A stretch of DNA of 64,000 bases from Emcibacteraceae bacterium (lineage in GTDB: Bacteria; Pseudomonadota; Alphaproteobacteria; Sphingomonadales; Emcibacteraceae). Within the stretch, counting starts at the first letter, position 1; the number at the start of each line of letters is the position of its first letter. Both the position numbers and the translations under genes were made by a program. A model generated the notes under the pieces. That model did no database searches and was not told the DNA's origin. It saw nothing but the letters and a program-made list of their open reading frames with translations. Location of the stretch: assembly GCA_041396985.1 (NCBI GenBank), contig JAWKXO010000001.1:434001-498000 (forward strand). Direction: 5' to 3'. Shown piece by piece: positions 1-9,784 of the stretch.

Positions 1-139
1 GTCCGGTCGGCAGCCAGATATAAATCCCGGCACTTGATTGACGGATCATTCCGGAACGAAGCATCAAACGGTGGGAGACGATCTGTGCCTCTGCCGGATT
101 TTCCTTGATGGTCGGGATAAAATAATTTGAAAGACGCAT
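1..139 (-). CDS. proS: Prolyl-tRNA synthetase, N-terminal fragment (runs off the window)
   Basis: Charges tRNA-Pro with proline in the cytoplasm. Only the first 46 codons are inside the window. They begin MRLSNYFIPTIKENP and continue through HRLMLRSGMIRQ and GIYIWLPTG, the typical opening of bacterial ProS (class II synthetase motif 1 region). The gene reads leftward off base 1. The ATG at 139 gives exactly the usual ProS N terminus. In many alphaproteobacteria proS follows mce and DUF1467; here a small secreted protein and a hairpin terminator lie between them. Confidence 0.9.
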   Translation of the reverse strand, partial: MRLSNYFIPTIKENPAEAQIVSHRLMLRSGMIRQSSAGIYIWLPTG

Positions 140-210
140 TTTAGACCTTGAAAAAATTATAATTTAAAAAATGATATACTGCTTTATAGCAAAGGTGGCG
201 GTTTCTTCAA

Positions 211-702
211 TTACCTTTTGATAATCGGTCGTCTTTTTCTTTGCTGATCGCAAAGTATATAAATGCGGCTTTTGTCACTTTCCTTAAGCGACTGACCATT
301 CCAAAGCACATCTCCATTTTTAACCGTAATCTGGCCCAGAATGATTTTCCCTTCTTCACTTCCTGTAAGACCCGAACTTTTATTGTCGTTCATTACTTTT
401 AAGGCATCATGGGTTAAATAAAATGAGTATCCGTTACTTCCGATCATCAGATCATTTTCATTTTTAATTTCAGCTGGTACCAACGCATTTCCACGCACAT
501 CCAGATCGGGTTTATAGGTGACATCTTCACCCGGAATATAAGGTCTTAACAATTGGCAATCTTCATAGGTGACTAGGAGGATTTGGTCTGGCGTTTTTGT
601 CTCTTCAGCTTTTTTATTATCAGAGCTTTCCTGCGCAGATAAACCTGATGACAAAGCTGAAAAAGCAAGCATTATCAGAATAGTTACCTTTAGTCGCATC
701 AT
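211..702 (-). CDS. Hypothetical secreted protein (163 aa)
   Basis: I do not recognise a family. The product starts MMRLKVTILIMLAF and has a clear signal peptide of about 23 residues ending near SGLSAQ, so it is probably periplasmic or secreted. The mature part is about 140 residues, rich in Asp, Glu and Lys, with one Cys near residue 49 and another near residue 151. There are no repeats and no further membrane segments. A purine-rich ribosome site (ggagag) precedes the start. It lies upstream of proS in the same direction with a 71-base gap and is separated from the gene behind it by a terminator, so it may have its own promoter. Function unknown. Confidence 0.6.
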   Translation of the reverse strand: MMRLKVTILIMLAFSALSSGLSAQESSDNKKAEETKTPDQILLVTYEDCQLLRPYIPGEDVTYKPDLDVRGNALVPAEIKNENDLMIGSNGYSFYLTHDALKVMNDNKSSGLTGSEEGKIILGQITVKNGDVLWNGQSLKESDKSRIYILCDQQRKRRPIIKR

Positions 703-921
703 AATCTCTCCTGCTTCACATCATAGATGAATTTTCTTAGTAAGATCAATATGTGGCAGAAATACAACAAGTTACAAAAATATTACAATTTTACTCATTT
801 TTAGGGTGACAGAGCAGCATGCCAAAGGTAACTTAACCCCATTAGTGAAGCCCAAGTTTGGGAGCGAGGAAACTCTTAAAGTAAAAAAATAAAAATTTGG
901 ACAAAAATCACTACACCAAAT

Positions 922-953
922 AAAAAAAGCAAGGTTTAATCCTTGCTTTTTTT
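922..953 (-). terminator. Rho-independent terminator ending the nuo-DUF1467 gene run
   Basis: Perfect hairpin: seven A's plus GCAAGG, a 6-base loop, then CCTTGC plus seven T's. It sits 25 bases beyond the stop of the DUF1467 gene. The A/T flanks make it usable in both directions, but on the plus strand no gene precedes it. The rest of 703-977 is AT-rich with no recognisable gene. Confidence 0.8.
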
Positions 954-977
954 ATGTCTGAAATTTGTAAAATCCAA

Positions 978-1220
978 TTATTTAATTGAAATCAGATCAA
1001 AATAATCAATTATTGCCACCAGTATCATAAAACATACAGTAAGACCGCTCGCCATCAGCATTTTTTTCTTAATATTGGCATCTACGGGTGAGCCGACCTC
1101 AATGCCGTCCTCAACGTCTTCATCGAGTTCACTATGGGTGGTCACTCCAATCGGCAGAACAATGAAGAGGAAAAACCACCAGGAAATGAAAAAAGTGATG
1201 CTATATCCGATATAATTCAT
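978..1220 (-). CDS. DUF1467 family small membrane protein
   Basis: An 80-residue inner-membrane protein with two predicted membrane helices, at about residues 4-24 (YIGYSITFFISWWFFLFIV) and 58-74. The short loop between them is acidic (DEDVEDGIEVGSP). This architecture and the LPIGV motif after helix 1 match DUF1467, an alphaproteobacterial family usually found just after mce. An in-frame upstream ATG would give 109 residues, but the shorter start (MNYIGYS) gives the conserved family N terminus. It lies 10 bases after mce and is the last gene before the terminator. Function unknown. Confidence 0.75.
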   Translation of the reverse strand: MNYIGYSITFFISWWFFLFIVLPIGVTTHSELDEDVEDGIEVGSPVDANIKKKMLMASGLTVCFMILVAIIDYFDLISIK

Positions 1221-1230
1221 GACGAAACCT

Positions 1231-1635
1231 CTAAATCTGCTCAAGCTCAATAAGTGTGCCGCAAAAATCCTTTGGATGAAGAAAGAGCACCGGCTTGCCG
1301 TGGGCACCCAGCGCCGGTTCTGATTTTCCGATTATTCTCATACCTTTTTCGAGCAATCGGTCGCGTGCATCTTTTATATCTTCTACTTCAAAACAAATGT
1401 GATGAATACCCCCTGACGAATTTTTATTTAAATAAGACAGAATTGGTGAATGATCCCCAAGCGGATAAAGCAGTTCAATTTTCGTATTCCCCAAGTCAAC
1501 AAATGCGACCGTAACACCATGTGCCGGAAGATCAACAACACCCGCGACATCCGCCCCCAACACGTCTTTATAAAGCTTAATAGCTGCTTCCAGATCCGGT
1601 ACGGCTATTGCCACATGGTTTAATTTTTTAATCAT
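1231..1635 (-). CDS. mce: Methylmalonyl-CoA epimerase
   Basis: Interconverts (R)- and (S)-methylmalonyl-CoA in propionyl-CoA metabolism. At 134 residues it is a single glyoxalase/VOC fold. It shows the metal-binding His near the N terminus (LNHVAIAV), the second conserved His region (GGIHHICFEV) and the C-terminal Glu (GTLIELEQ). Its start overlaps the stop of rnj by four bases, so translation is probably coupled. The mutase it serves is not in this window. Confidence 0.93.
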   Translation of the reverse strand: MIKKLNHVAIAVPDLEAAIKLYKDVLGADVAGVVDLPAHGVTVAFVDLGNTKIELLYPLGDHSPILSYLNKNSSGGIHHICFEVEDIKDARDRLLEKGMRIIGKSEPALGAHGKPVLFLHPKDFCGTLIELEQI

Positions 1636-3299
1636 TTTCTGGTCATCCTAGTCAGATTGACGGTTGTTACCGGGCCCGTTTCCTTGCCGGTATATTGTTT
1701 TGATGCCTTTCTCGCTGAAACACGTATGATTTCCTTAATGATATCATCATCAACCAGATGTGACTTCTGAGCCCGCTCAAGCGCCCGATGAATTTTATCA
1801 TCGATAAATTTTTCAAGTTTATTTCCCCCTTCATCCGGCAGTCCAATGGGGGTAATTTCAAGCGGCGCCAGTAATGATCCATCCATTTCAAGCACCGCAT
1901 GAACAACCAGCGCACCATTAAATAAAACCCGCCGCCGTTCTATGATAGCCATATCATCATCCCTGATCAATATTCTGCCATCAAGTGCCAATCTGCCTGA
2001 CGGGACTTCATTGATAATTTCCGCCGGGGCCGGCGCCAATTTAACAACACATCCGTTTTTAGGAACGACCGTTTTTTTATATCCCAATGATTTTGCAAAC
2101 TCAGCCTGCTTCATCATATGGACACGTTCGCCATGAGTGGGAACAACAATTTCAGGTTTTATCCATTCATACATTTGCTTCAACTCCTCCTGCCCCGGAT
2201 GGCCCGATACATGGACAAAAGCATTTTTTTCTGTAATAACCTCGGCTGATTTTTCAATCAGCAGGTTATAAATCCGGGAGATTGCCAGTTCATTTCCCGG
2301 GATTACTTTTGAAGAAAATACCACCGTATCCTTTTTGGCAATATGTACATGCTTGCTGTTATCCTGCACGATCCGCAGGAGAGCTGCTCTTGCCTCTCCC
2401 TGACAGCCAGTACAGACATAAAGCACCTTGTTTCGCGGCAAATGTGCGGCATCCTCCTCATCCAGAATTGCCGGAAAGTCATGCAAATAACCACACTGCC
2501 GCGCTGCTGCCACATTGCGTTTGATTGACCGCCCAATCAGGCATAAATGGCGGTCAGTTTGCCGTGCCACATGCCCAAGCGTTTCCACACGGGCCACATT
2601 TGATGAGAAGGTCGTACAAAAAATCGCCCCAGGTTTATCCTTTAATAGCTCAAGCAGACTTTCGCGGACCGCCGTTTCCGAACCTGATGATTTTTCATTA
2701 AAAACATTGGTGCTGTCACACACAATCGCCAGGACGCCCGCATCGCCTATTTCCTTAAGCCTTTGGATATTACTGACATCACCGATGATTGGTTCTGGGT
2801 CCAGTTTCCAGTCCCCTGTATGGAAAATTGTCCCAAGCGGCGTTGTTATCCTCAGCGCATTTGGCTCCGGTATGGAATGGGTCAGGGTGACATATTCAAT
2901 TTCAAAATCGCCAAGGCTAAAAATCCCACTTAAAGCAATTTCATGGATGGTAACCTGGTCAAGTAATCCTTCTTCAGCAAGTTTTGACCGTAGTATTATA
3001 GCACTAAACGGCGTTACATAGATTGGACAACGAAAACGCGGCCATAAATGGACAACAGCCCCTATATGATCTTCATGGGCATGGGTCAGCACCAGACCAA
3101 GCAGGTCATCCTTAATATTGTCAATGAAGCTGACATCCGGCATAATCAGATCAATTCCCGGCAGGTAATCATCGGCAAATGAAATGCCGCAGTCCACCAT
3201 AATCCACTGATTATCATAGGAATAAAGGTTTAAATTCATTCCTATTTCGCCGGACCCGCCAAGCGGCAAAAACAATAGCTGTTTATGGTTTCCGCTCAT
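1632..3299 (-). CDS. rnj: Ribonuclease J
   Basis: Metallo-beta-lactamase/beta-CASP ribonuclease with 5'-exo and endonuclease activity, used in RNA processing and turnover. The zinc site HAHEDHIGA lies near residue 74, followed by the later metal ligands (HTGDWKLDPEP), the beta-CASP domain, and HVSGHPGQEEL and VPTHGERVHM near 360-390. The 555-residue length fits the alphaproteobacterial enzyme. The C-terminal domain ends basic (VNLTRMTRK). Its ATG overlaps the coaX stop by one base and its stop overlaps mce by four, inside the nuo-birA-coaX-rnj-mce run. Confidence 0.95.
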   Translation of the reverse strand: MSGNHKQLLFLPLGGSGEIGMNLNLYSYDNQWIMVDCGISFADDYLPGIDLIMPDVSFIDNIKDDLLGLVLTHAHEDHIGAVVHLWPRFRCPIYVTPFSAIILRSKLAEEGLLDQVTIHEIALSGIFSLGDFEIEYVTLTHSIPEPNALRITTPLGTIFHTGDWKLDPEPIIGDVSNIQRLKEIGDAGVLAIVCDSTNVFNEKSSGSETAVRESLLELLKDKPGAIFCTTFSSNVARVETLGHVARQTDRHLCLIGRSIKRNVAAARQCGYLHDFPAILDEEDAAHLPRNKVLYVCTGCQGEARAALLRIVQDNSKHVHIAKKDTVVFSSKVIPGNELAISRIYNLLIEKSAEVITEKNAFVHVSGHPGQEELKQMYEWIKPEIVVPTHGERVHMMKQAEFAKSLGYKKTVVPKNGCVVKLAPAPAEIINEVPSGRLALDGRILIRDDDMAIIERRRVLFNGALVVHAVLEMDGSLLAPLEITPIGLPDEGGNKLEKFIDDKIHRALERAQKSHLVDDDIIKEIIRVSARKASKQYTGKETGPVTTVNLTRMTRK

Positions 3300-4075
3300 T
3301 ATTTCTTATCAATATTGGCTGAATAAATTTCAAACAGACCATATGTTGTCAGTTCCTGATCAACATATTCTATGATATTTGACGCATCACTGAAAAGTGG
3401 TGCAAGCCCACCAGTTGCCAATACTTTCATCGGGCCACCAAATTCAGCGGTAATACGGGCGACCATTCCTTCAATCATTGAAAGATAGCCATAAAATATA
3501 CCTGACTGTATGGCAGAAATAGTGCTGTTGCCGATAACTTTTTCGGGCTTTTCTACGGCCACCCTTGGCAGCTTTGCCGCCGCCATACTGAGCGCTTCCA
3601 CCGAAAGGTTAACCCCCGGTGCAATGACGCCGCCATAATAATCACCCTTATCATCAATAACATCAAATGTCGTTGCCGTTCCGAAATCAATTATGATCAT
3701 CGGTCCACCGTATTTTTTCTGCGCAGCCACGGCATTAACCAGTCTGTCAGCGCCAACCTCTTCCGGGTTAGGCAGTTTCACATTTACATCAAGTTTGACT
3801 TTCGCATCACCAACCACCATGGCCTCACAGCGAAAATACCGCCGACATAATAATTGTAAGGGAAATAAAGTCTGAGGCACCACTGTCGCAATAATCGCCC
3901 CGGTAATGACAGACGCATCAAGATTTTCAAATTTTAAAAGCTGCGACAACCACACCATATATTCATCTGCTGTTCTGCTGTTGGCGCTGGATATACGCCA
4001 CTTATGAATGATCCTGTCATCATCATGAAGGGCAAAAACAATATTGGTATTTCCGGCATCAATTGCAAGCAGCAT
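3299..4075 (-). CDS. coaX: Type III pantothenate kinase
   Basis: First enzyme of coenzyme A synthesis: phosphorylates pantothenate with ATP. At 258 residues it belongs to the ASKHA kinase fold. The phosphate-binding motif DAGNTN is at residues 6-11, the pantothenate-site GADRLVNA lies in the middle, followed by the DFGTATTFDV nucleotide motif and the C-terminal ATGGLAPLF adenosine motif. It lies between birA and rnj, the usual order after nuoN in alphaproteobacteria, and overlaps the next gene by one base. Confidence 0.95.
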   Translation of the reverse strand: MLLAIDAGNTNIVFALHDDDRIIHKWRISSANSRTADEYMVWLSQLLKFENLDASVITGAIIATVVPQTLFPLQLLCRRYFRCEAMVVGDAKVKLDVNVKLPNPEEVGADRLVNAVAAQKKYGGPMIIIDFGTATTFDVIDDKGDYYGGVIAPGVNLSVEALSMAAAKLPRVAVEKPEKVIGNSTISAIQSGIFYGYLSMIEGMVARITAEFGGPMKVLATGGLAPLFSDASNIIEYVDQELTTYGLFEIYSANIDKK

Positions 4076-4090
4076 TGTAGTCTCTCTTTT

Positions 4091-4849
4091 TTAAGAGGTG
4101 AAAAAAACATCACCCGAATGAATCAGCTTTATTTGAGCTTCTGTTTCCAACTTTAGCGCGCCATCACTGTTCAGGTCAATAAATCGTCCGATGAATTCCT
4201 GATCCGATGTTCTTACCGTAATCATTTCATTCAGTCCCTTACAGCAATTCAGCCATTCTTTTCTAATTTCTTCAAAGCCATTATTCTGCCAGATTTCAAT
4301 CCAGAAAGCCATTTTCTGCGACAAAACCATAAAAACATCCTCAGGACTGACATTCTGCCCGCCATGCTCATTGATATGGGTTGACCCGTAACTTGTTACT
4401 TCCGGGTGGTGGACAACATTTATACCAATACCGATGATTATATGAATGGGAGACCCCAAGCCCTTACTGTGGCTTTCAAGAAGAATGCCCGAAATTTTTT
4501 TATTCCCAAGCAACACATCATTGGGCCATTTGCATTTAACATTACTATCCGGCAGAAATTCAAGAATTGTTTCACGCACGGCAAGGGAAGATACAAAACT
4601 TAACTGTGCAGCGGTATAAATGTCTTTTCCACAATCATATATAAGAGAGCTGTATAAATTTCCGGGTTCGGACACCCAGAAACGTCCACCACGACCTCGG
4701 CCACCTGTCTGCTCACCTGCTGTGATCCATAGGCCACTGGCTGCACCGCTTTCAAGCCGCCGGATTGCTTCCTTATTTGTGCTGTCCAGTGATAAAAATG
4801 CCTGATGGCTAAAACCACCAGGCACATTCATTTTATTCTGTTCCGTCAT
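4091..4849 (-). CDS. birA: Biotin--[acetyl-CoA carboxylase] ligase
   Basis: Makes biotinoyl-AMP and transfers biotin to the carrier protein of biotin-dependent carboxylases. The biotin/ATP site GGRGRGGRFW is near residue 48, after the conserved STN substrate residues. KWPNDVL and KISGIL are the lysine-containing catalytic motifs, and GIGINV follows. At 252 residues it lacks the N-terminal winged-helix domain, so it should be an enzyme only and not a repressor. It starts six bases after nuoN ends and is probably part of the nuo transcript. Confidence 0.94.
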   Translation of the reverse strand: MTEQNKMNVPGGFSHQAFLSLDSTNKEAIRRLESGAASGLWITAGEQTGGRGRGGRFWVSEPGNLYSSLIYDCGKDIYTAAQLSFVSSLAVRETILEFLPDSNVKCKWPNDVLLGNKKISGILLESHSKGLGSPIHIIIGIGINVVHHPEVTSYGSTHINEHGGQNVSPEDVFMVLSQKMAFWIEIWQNNGFEEIRKEWLNCCKGLNEMITVRTSDQEFIGRFIDLNSDGALKLETEAQIKLIHSGDVFFTS

Positions 4850-4855
4850 TTGGGC

Positions 4856-6316
4856 CTATTTCTGGGAAAGGCCCTGTGCTGCCGCTTGCGCATGGTCAAG
4901 AACAGGACTTGAAATTTGTGGTGCAATAAAGGCCAGAACGAGGATTGCCGACAATGTTACAATCACTTTCATTGGCAAAGATTTCTGGGGCACAAATTCT
5001 TCGGCTGGTGCATCGAAATACATCACCTTAACAATCCGGATATAGTAATAGGCACCAACAACGCTTGCTAATACGGCAATGGTAGCCAGAGTAAAATATC
5101 CGGCATTAACGATCGGGATAATCACATACCATTTGGCGAAGAACCCGGCGAGCGGCGGAACCCCGGCAAGAGAGAACATAAAGATACTAATAAAGGCCGC
5201 CATAACAGGATGATTTTGGGCAAGTCCTGAAAGGTCCGCTATATCCTCCACCATACCTTCTTCTTTACGGCGCATTGACATAATGCAGACAAACATACCC
5301 ACATTCATGACCAGATAAATGGCCATATAAATCATCACGCCCCTGATACCTTCAGCATTTCCGGCAATAAGGCCAAGAAGGGCAAAACCGACATGACCGA
5401 TGGAACTATAAGCCATAAGCCGTTTTATATTGGTTTGCATAATGGCTGCAAATGACCCAAGTATCATCGAAGCTACAGACATAAAGATTACAACCTGTGC
5501 CCATGAACCACTAAGATCGCCAAAGGGCACATAAAGTGTCCGGGCAAGAAGTGCAAGAGCAGCAACCTTCGGCGCGACCGAGAAAAAGGCTGTAACCGGT
5601 GTTTGCGAGCCTTCATAAACATCCGGTGTCCACATATGAAACGGCACGGCAGAAACTTTAAACGCGAGCCCCGCAAGAACGAAAACAAGTCCCACAATCA
5701 CACCAAACGATGCGCTGCCCTCTTCTATACCGGCAACAGCTGTGGCAATGGATGAAAAATTGGTGCTGCCGATAAAACCGTAAATCAATGAACAGCCATA
5801 AAGCAGGATACCGGATGACAAGGCACCAAGCACAAAATATTTAAGGCCGGCTTCTGTTGATTTTTCACTGTCACGTTTAAAGGCCGCCAGGACATAAAGA
5901 CTAAGACTTTGAAGCTCAATCCCCATATAAAGGCTCATCAGGTCATTGGCGCTGACCATGATCATCATACCAACGGTCGCTAGGACCATCAGAACCGGAA
6001 ATTCAAACCTGTCTTCCCCTTCCAGTCTGAAAAATTCGCGTGACATAATGACCGCCAATGCTGACGCAACAAGCACCAGTATTTTCATAAACTGGGTAAA
6101 ACCATCAACGACGAACAGGTTTGATAATGTAAATGTCTGATCGGACCCAACAGCCAGAGAAAGAAACATGGTAATGACGATAAAACCAACCGCCAGCCAG
6201 CTAACCAGATTTACACTGTCTTTTTTAAACACACCGACCATCAAAAGCAGCATTGCCCCAATAGCGAGGAAAATTTCACCATATGCAATTTCGAGATTAG
6301 GGAATATTTCAGTCAT
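4856..6316 (-). CDS. nuoN: NADH-quinone oxidoreductase subunit N
   Basis: One of three antiporter-like proton-pumping subunits of respiratory complex I. 486 residues with about 14 membrane helices. It shows the conserved lysine helices (AFKVSAVPFHMWTPDVYEG and IKRLMAYSSIGHVG) and the family's SLYMGIELQSL stretch with its key Glu. It is the last of the 14 nuo genes in transcription order, ten bases after nuoM, and leads directly into birA. Confidence 0.97.
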   Translation of the reverse strand: MTEIFPNLEIAYGEIFLAIGAMLLLMVGVFKKDSVNLVSWLAVGFIVITMFLSLAVGSDQTFTLSNLFVVDGFTQFMKILVLVASALAVIMSREFFRLEGEDRFEFPVLMVLATVGMMIMVSANDLMSLYMGIELQSLSLYVLAAFKRDSEKSTEAGLKYFVLGALSSGILLYGCSLIYGFIGSTNFSSIATAVAGIEEGSASFGVIVGLVFVLAGLAFKVSAVPFHMWTPDVYEGSQTPVTAFFSVAPKVAALALLARTLYVPFGDLSGSWAQVVIFMSVASMILGSFAAIMQTNIKRLMAYSSIGHVGFALLGLIAGNAEGIRGVMIYMAIYLVMNVGMFVCIMSMRRKEEGMVEDIADLSGLAQNHPVMAAFISIFMFSLAGVPPLAGFFAKWYVIIPIVNAGYFTLATIAVLASVVGAYYYIRIVKVMYFDAPAEEFVPQKSLPMKVIVTLSAILVLAFIAPQISSPVLDHAQAAAQGLSQK

Positions 6317-6326
6317 TATTTTTCTC

Positions 6327-7844
6327 CTAATTTCCGGCTACGGTTTGAACGGCAGCATGATATGTTGCCATAGAGGCTTCATGCTGGGTGACAAGATTAT
6401 CAACAGACACATGTATAAAATCCATGAATGAAGTCGGATAGACGCCAAGCCATAAGGTCAGGATAACTAGCGGTGCGAAGACCAGTATTTCACGCTTATC
6501 AAGATCAAGCATGGCTTTAAGATCTTCCTTGGTAAGATCACCAAACACAACCCGTCTATAGAGATAAAGCATATAGGCTGCACCAAGAATGACCCCGAAG
6601 AGTGCAAAGAAGGTTGTCCAGGTGCTGACCTTAAAGATACCGACAAGCACCAGCACCTCACCGACGAAGTTAGCAGTACCCGGCAGGCCAACAGACGCCA
6701 TAGTAAAGAACATAAAGACCAGTGCATATTTTGGCATGATATTGACAAGACCGCCATAACGGTCAATATCCCGCGTATGAAGGCGGTCATAAACAACACC
6801 GACACAAAGGAAGAGTGCCGAGGCAACAAAACCATGAGCCAGCATCACCACAATCGAACCTTCGATGCCCTGAATATTAAAGGCGAAAATACCGATGGTC
6901 ACAAACCCCATATGCGCAACCGATGAATAGGCAATCAGTTTTTTCATGTCTGTCTGACGCAGGGCCACCAGCGATGTATAGATAATCGCAATACAGCTCA
7001 GAAGATATATAAGCCAGGCAAGCTGTTCAGACGCCACAGGAAACATCGGAAGCGAGAACCGTAGGAAACCATACCCACCCATTTTCAGAAGGATACCAGC
7101 CAGTATAACAGAACCGGCAGTCGGTGCCTGTACGTGCGCATCCGGCAACCAGGTATGGACCGGCCACATCGGCATTTTTACCGCAAATGAAGCAAAAAAG
7201 GCCAGGAACAGCCATGTCTGTGCATGCGGGTCAAAATTAAACTGCATCAATGTCGGTATATCAGTCGTTCCGGCCTGCCCATACATATAAAGCATGGCCA
7301 CCAGCATCAGAACCGATCCCAGCAATGTATATAGGAACAGTTTATAAGCCGCATAGACACGGTTATCACCGCCCCAGATACCGATAATCAGGAACATGGG
7401 GATCAGACCCGCTTCAAAGAAGACATAGAAGAGTACAAGGTCAAGGGTACAGAACACACCGATCATAAAACATTCCAGAAGCAGGAAGGCAATCATATAT
7501 TCCTTAACCCGTTTCTTAATGGTATCCCAGCCACACAGAATACAGATCGGCATGATAAAAGTGGTCAGCAGCACAAACAATACTGAAATGCCATCTATGC
7601 CCATCTTATACTGGATGCCGCCACCAAGCCATTTTGCTTCCTCGACAAACTGGAACCCGGCAGTAGATTTATCAAAGCTGAACCAGAGAACCAGTGAAAA
7701 CAGGAATGTCGCGACAGTGGTCAGCAAAGCCGCATTACGTGAATTTCGTTCAACAATTTCCTTTTCGCCATTGATGCTTAAAATAATAAGAACACCAAGC
7801 AGCGGCAGGAAGGTGATCGTGGAAAGGATTGGGAAATATTCCAT
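6327..7844 (-). CDS. nuoM: NADH-quinone oxidoreductase subunit M
   Basis: Antiporter-like proton-pumping membrane subunit of complex I. 505 residues with about 14 helices. Key stretches are FYVFFEAGLIPMF (conserved Glu), FAVKMPMWPVHTWLPDAHV (conserved Lys) and KKLIAYSSVAHMG. I chose the start MEYFPILS because a strong ribosome site (gggaggac) lies just upstream. A start 11 codons further up would run into nuoL and has no such site. Only one base separates it from the nuoL stop. Confidence 0.96.
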   Translation of the reverse strand: MEYFPILSTITFLPLLGVLIILSINGEKEIVERNSRNAALLTTVATFLFSLVLWFSFDKSTAGFQFVEEAKWLGGGIQYKMGIDGISVLFVLLTTFIMPICILCGWDTIKKRVKEYMIAFLLLECFMIGVFCTLDLVLFYVFFEAGLIPMFLIIGIWGGDNRVYAAYKLFLYTLLGSVLMLVAMLYMYGQAGTTDIPTLMQFNFDPHAQTWLFLAFFASFAVKMPMWPVHTWLPDAHVQAPTAGSVILAGILLKMGGYGFLRFSLPMFPVASEQLAWLIYLLSCIAIIYTSLVALRQTDMKKLIAYSSVAHMGFVTIGIFAFNIQGIEGSIVVMLAHGFVASALFLCVGVVYDRLHTRDIDRYGGLVNIMPKYALVFMFFTMASVGLPGTANFVGEVLVLVGIFKVSTWTTFFALFGVILGAAYMLYLYRRVVFGDLTKEDLKAMLDLDKREILVFAPLVILTLWLGVYPTSFMDFIHVSVDNLVTQHEASMATYHAAVQTVAGN

Positions 7845-7845
7845 T

Positions 7846-9777
7846 TTATTGTCCTCCCAACACAAACCAGCTGACAAAGGCAGAAAGCCCGATCAGCATC
7901 GCAAACGCGTAATGATATAAATAGCCTGTCTGCAATTGTTTAAATTTATCCGCAACCCGGACAACAAGCGCCGATACGCCATCAGGACCGAAACGATCAA
8001 TGGTATCCTCGTCCCCGCGTTTCCAGAAGATCATACCCAGTTTCATTGCGCTTCGGACAAAAAGAATGTCATAGAGCTCGTCAAAATACCATTTGTTATA
8101 GCTCAGCGCATGCGCAAAGCGGAAGGTTTTAACAAATTTTCCAGGCATATCAGGTTGCTTGATATAAAAATACCAGGCAGTTGCCAAACCAATAACCATG
8201 GCAATGAAGGGGGATATCACCACCCAGGTCGGCACATGGTGGGCTTCTTCCATGACATTTTCACCGGCAAGGAACAGGGCACTGCCCCAGAATTCCTCAT
8301 AATGTTCGCCAACAAAATAATTATGGAATATATACCCGGCAAAGAGTGCTCCGGCAGCCAGAATATAAAGCGGAACCAGCATAACCTGCGGGCTTTCATG
8401 GACATGATCCTGTACATGTTTGCTGGCGCGGCTTTTGCCAAAGAATGTCATAAATACCAAACGCCATGAATAGAATGAGGTCATAAGTGCTGCAACGACA
8501 CCTAGCCCGAATGCATATTGACCAACCCCGGTTCCGGAGGCAAAGGCCGATTCAATAATCATATCTTTTGAATAATATCCCGCGAAGAACGGAAAGCCGG
8601 TAAGAGCCAATGTCCCGATCGTCATCATCCAGAATGTGACAGGAATTTTTGTGCGAAGCCCGCCCATATTGCGCATATCCTGTTCATCGGAACTGGCATG
8701 GATCACCGAACCGGAGCCAAGGAATAAAAGTGCTTTGAAGAAAGCATGGGTAAACAGATGGAAAATCGCTGCACCATAAGCCCCGACACCAAGCGCAAAG
8801 AACATATATCCAAGCTGTGAACAGGTGGAATAGGCAATCACGCGCTTAATATCAAATTGTGACATACCGACGGTCGCCGCAAAAAATGCGGTCGAAGCCC
8901 CAATGATGCAGACAAAGTCCATAGCCGCGGGGGCATATTCAAACAGCGGTGAACAGCGAGCCACCATAAAAACCCCTGCGGTCACCATTGTCGCGGCATG
9001 GATCAGGGCAGACACCGGTGTCGGACCTTCCATCGCGTCAGGAAGCCAGGTATGGAGACCGAGCTGCGCCGATTTACCCATGGCGCCAACAAACAGCAGT
9101 ATACAAATCGTTGTCAGCAGATCGAGGTCCATACCCAGGAAATGGATTGATTTATCGGTATAGGACGCGACATCAGAAAAAACGACGGCAAAATCAGCAC
9201 TGCCAAATGTCATGAAAATGGCAAAAATACCAAGAGCAAAACCAAAGTCACCAACACGGTTGACCACAAAAGCTTTAATGGCCGCGGCACAGGCGCTTGG
9301 TTTTTTATACCAGAACCCGATCAGAAGGTATGATGCAAGGCCAACCCCTTCCCAGCCGAAGAACATCTGAACAAAATTGTCTGATGTTACCAGCATCAGC
9401 ATGGCAAATGTAAAGAGTGACAGATAGGCCATAAAGCGCGGAATGTGCGGATCGTGGCTCATATAGCCAATACTGTAAATATGCACGAGGCACGATACCG
9501 TATTAACAACCACCAGCATAACCGCCGTCAGCGTATCAATTTTAAAGGCCCAGTTGATATTAAAATCACCGGAAACAATCCAGCTTAATACCTGTACATG
9601 TTCCGCATGGTCGCCGTGAGCAAGCGCGACACTGAAGAATGCCACCCATGACAGGAGTGCTGATATGATCAGCGCACCACACGTTATAATCTGTGAACCA
9701 CGATCCCCAATCCGGGCACCAAACAGTCCGGCAATGATCGCAGCAAGTAGCGGGAGGAAGACAATAGCCTGATACAT
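7846..9777 (-). CDS. nuoL: NADH-quinone oxidoreductase subunit L
   Basis: The outermost antiporter-like subunit of complex I, with 643 residues and about 16 membrane helices including the long lateral helix near the C terminus. Recognisable stretches are FFGWEGVGLASYLLIGFWY (conserved Glu), GKSAQLGLHTWLPDAMEGPTP (conserved Lys) and DIKRVIAYSTCSQLG. Length and motif order are normal. It sits seven bases from nuoK and one from nuoM. Confidence 0.97.
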   Translation of the reverse strand: MYQAIVFLPLLAAIIAGLFGARIGDRGSQIITCGALIISALLSWVAFFSVALAHGDHAEHVQVLSWIVSGDFNINWAFKIDTLTAVMLVVVNTVSCLVHIYSIGYMSHDPHIPRFMAYLSLFTFAMLMLVTSDNFVQMFFGWEGVGLASYLLIGFWYKKPSACAAAIKAFVVNRVGDFGFALGIFAIFMTFGSADFAVVFSDVASYTDKSIHFLGMDLDLLTTICILLFVGAMGKSAQLGLHTWLPDAMEGPTPVSALIHAATMVTAGVFMVARCSPLFEYAPAAMDFVCIIGASTAFFAATVGMSQFDIKRVIAYSTCSQLGYMFFALGVGAYGAAIFHLFTHAFFKALLFLGSGSVIHASSDEQDMRNMGGLRTKIPVTFWMMTIGTLALTGFPFFAGYYSKDMIIESAFASGTGVGQYAFGLGVVAALMTSFYSWRLVFMTFFGKSRASKHVQDHVHESPQVMLVPLYILAAGALFAGYIFHNYFVGEHYEEFWGSALFLAGENVMEEAHHVPTWVVISPFIAMVIGLATAWYFYIKQPDMPGKFVKTFRFAHALSYNKWYFDELYDILFVRSAMKLGMIFWKRGDEDTIDRFGPDGVSALVVRVADKFKQLQTGYLYHYAFAMLIGLSAFVSWFVLGGQ

Positions 9778-9784
9778 ATTATTA

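Noticed and set aside
7845..7877. Longer nuoM start 11 codons upstream
   Set aside because: It lies within nuoL and the strong ribosome site serves the downstream ATG.
7936..8469. A 177-codon plus-strand frame antisense to nuoL
   Set aside because: Lies wholly inside nuoL, with no domain and no ribosome site of note.
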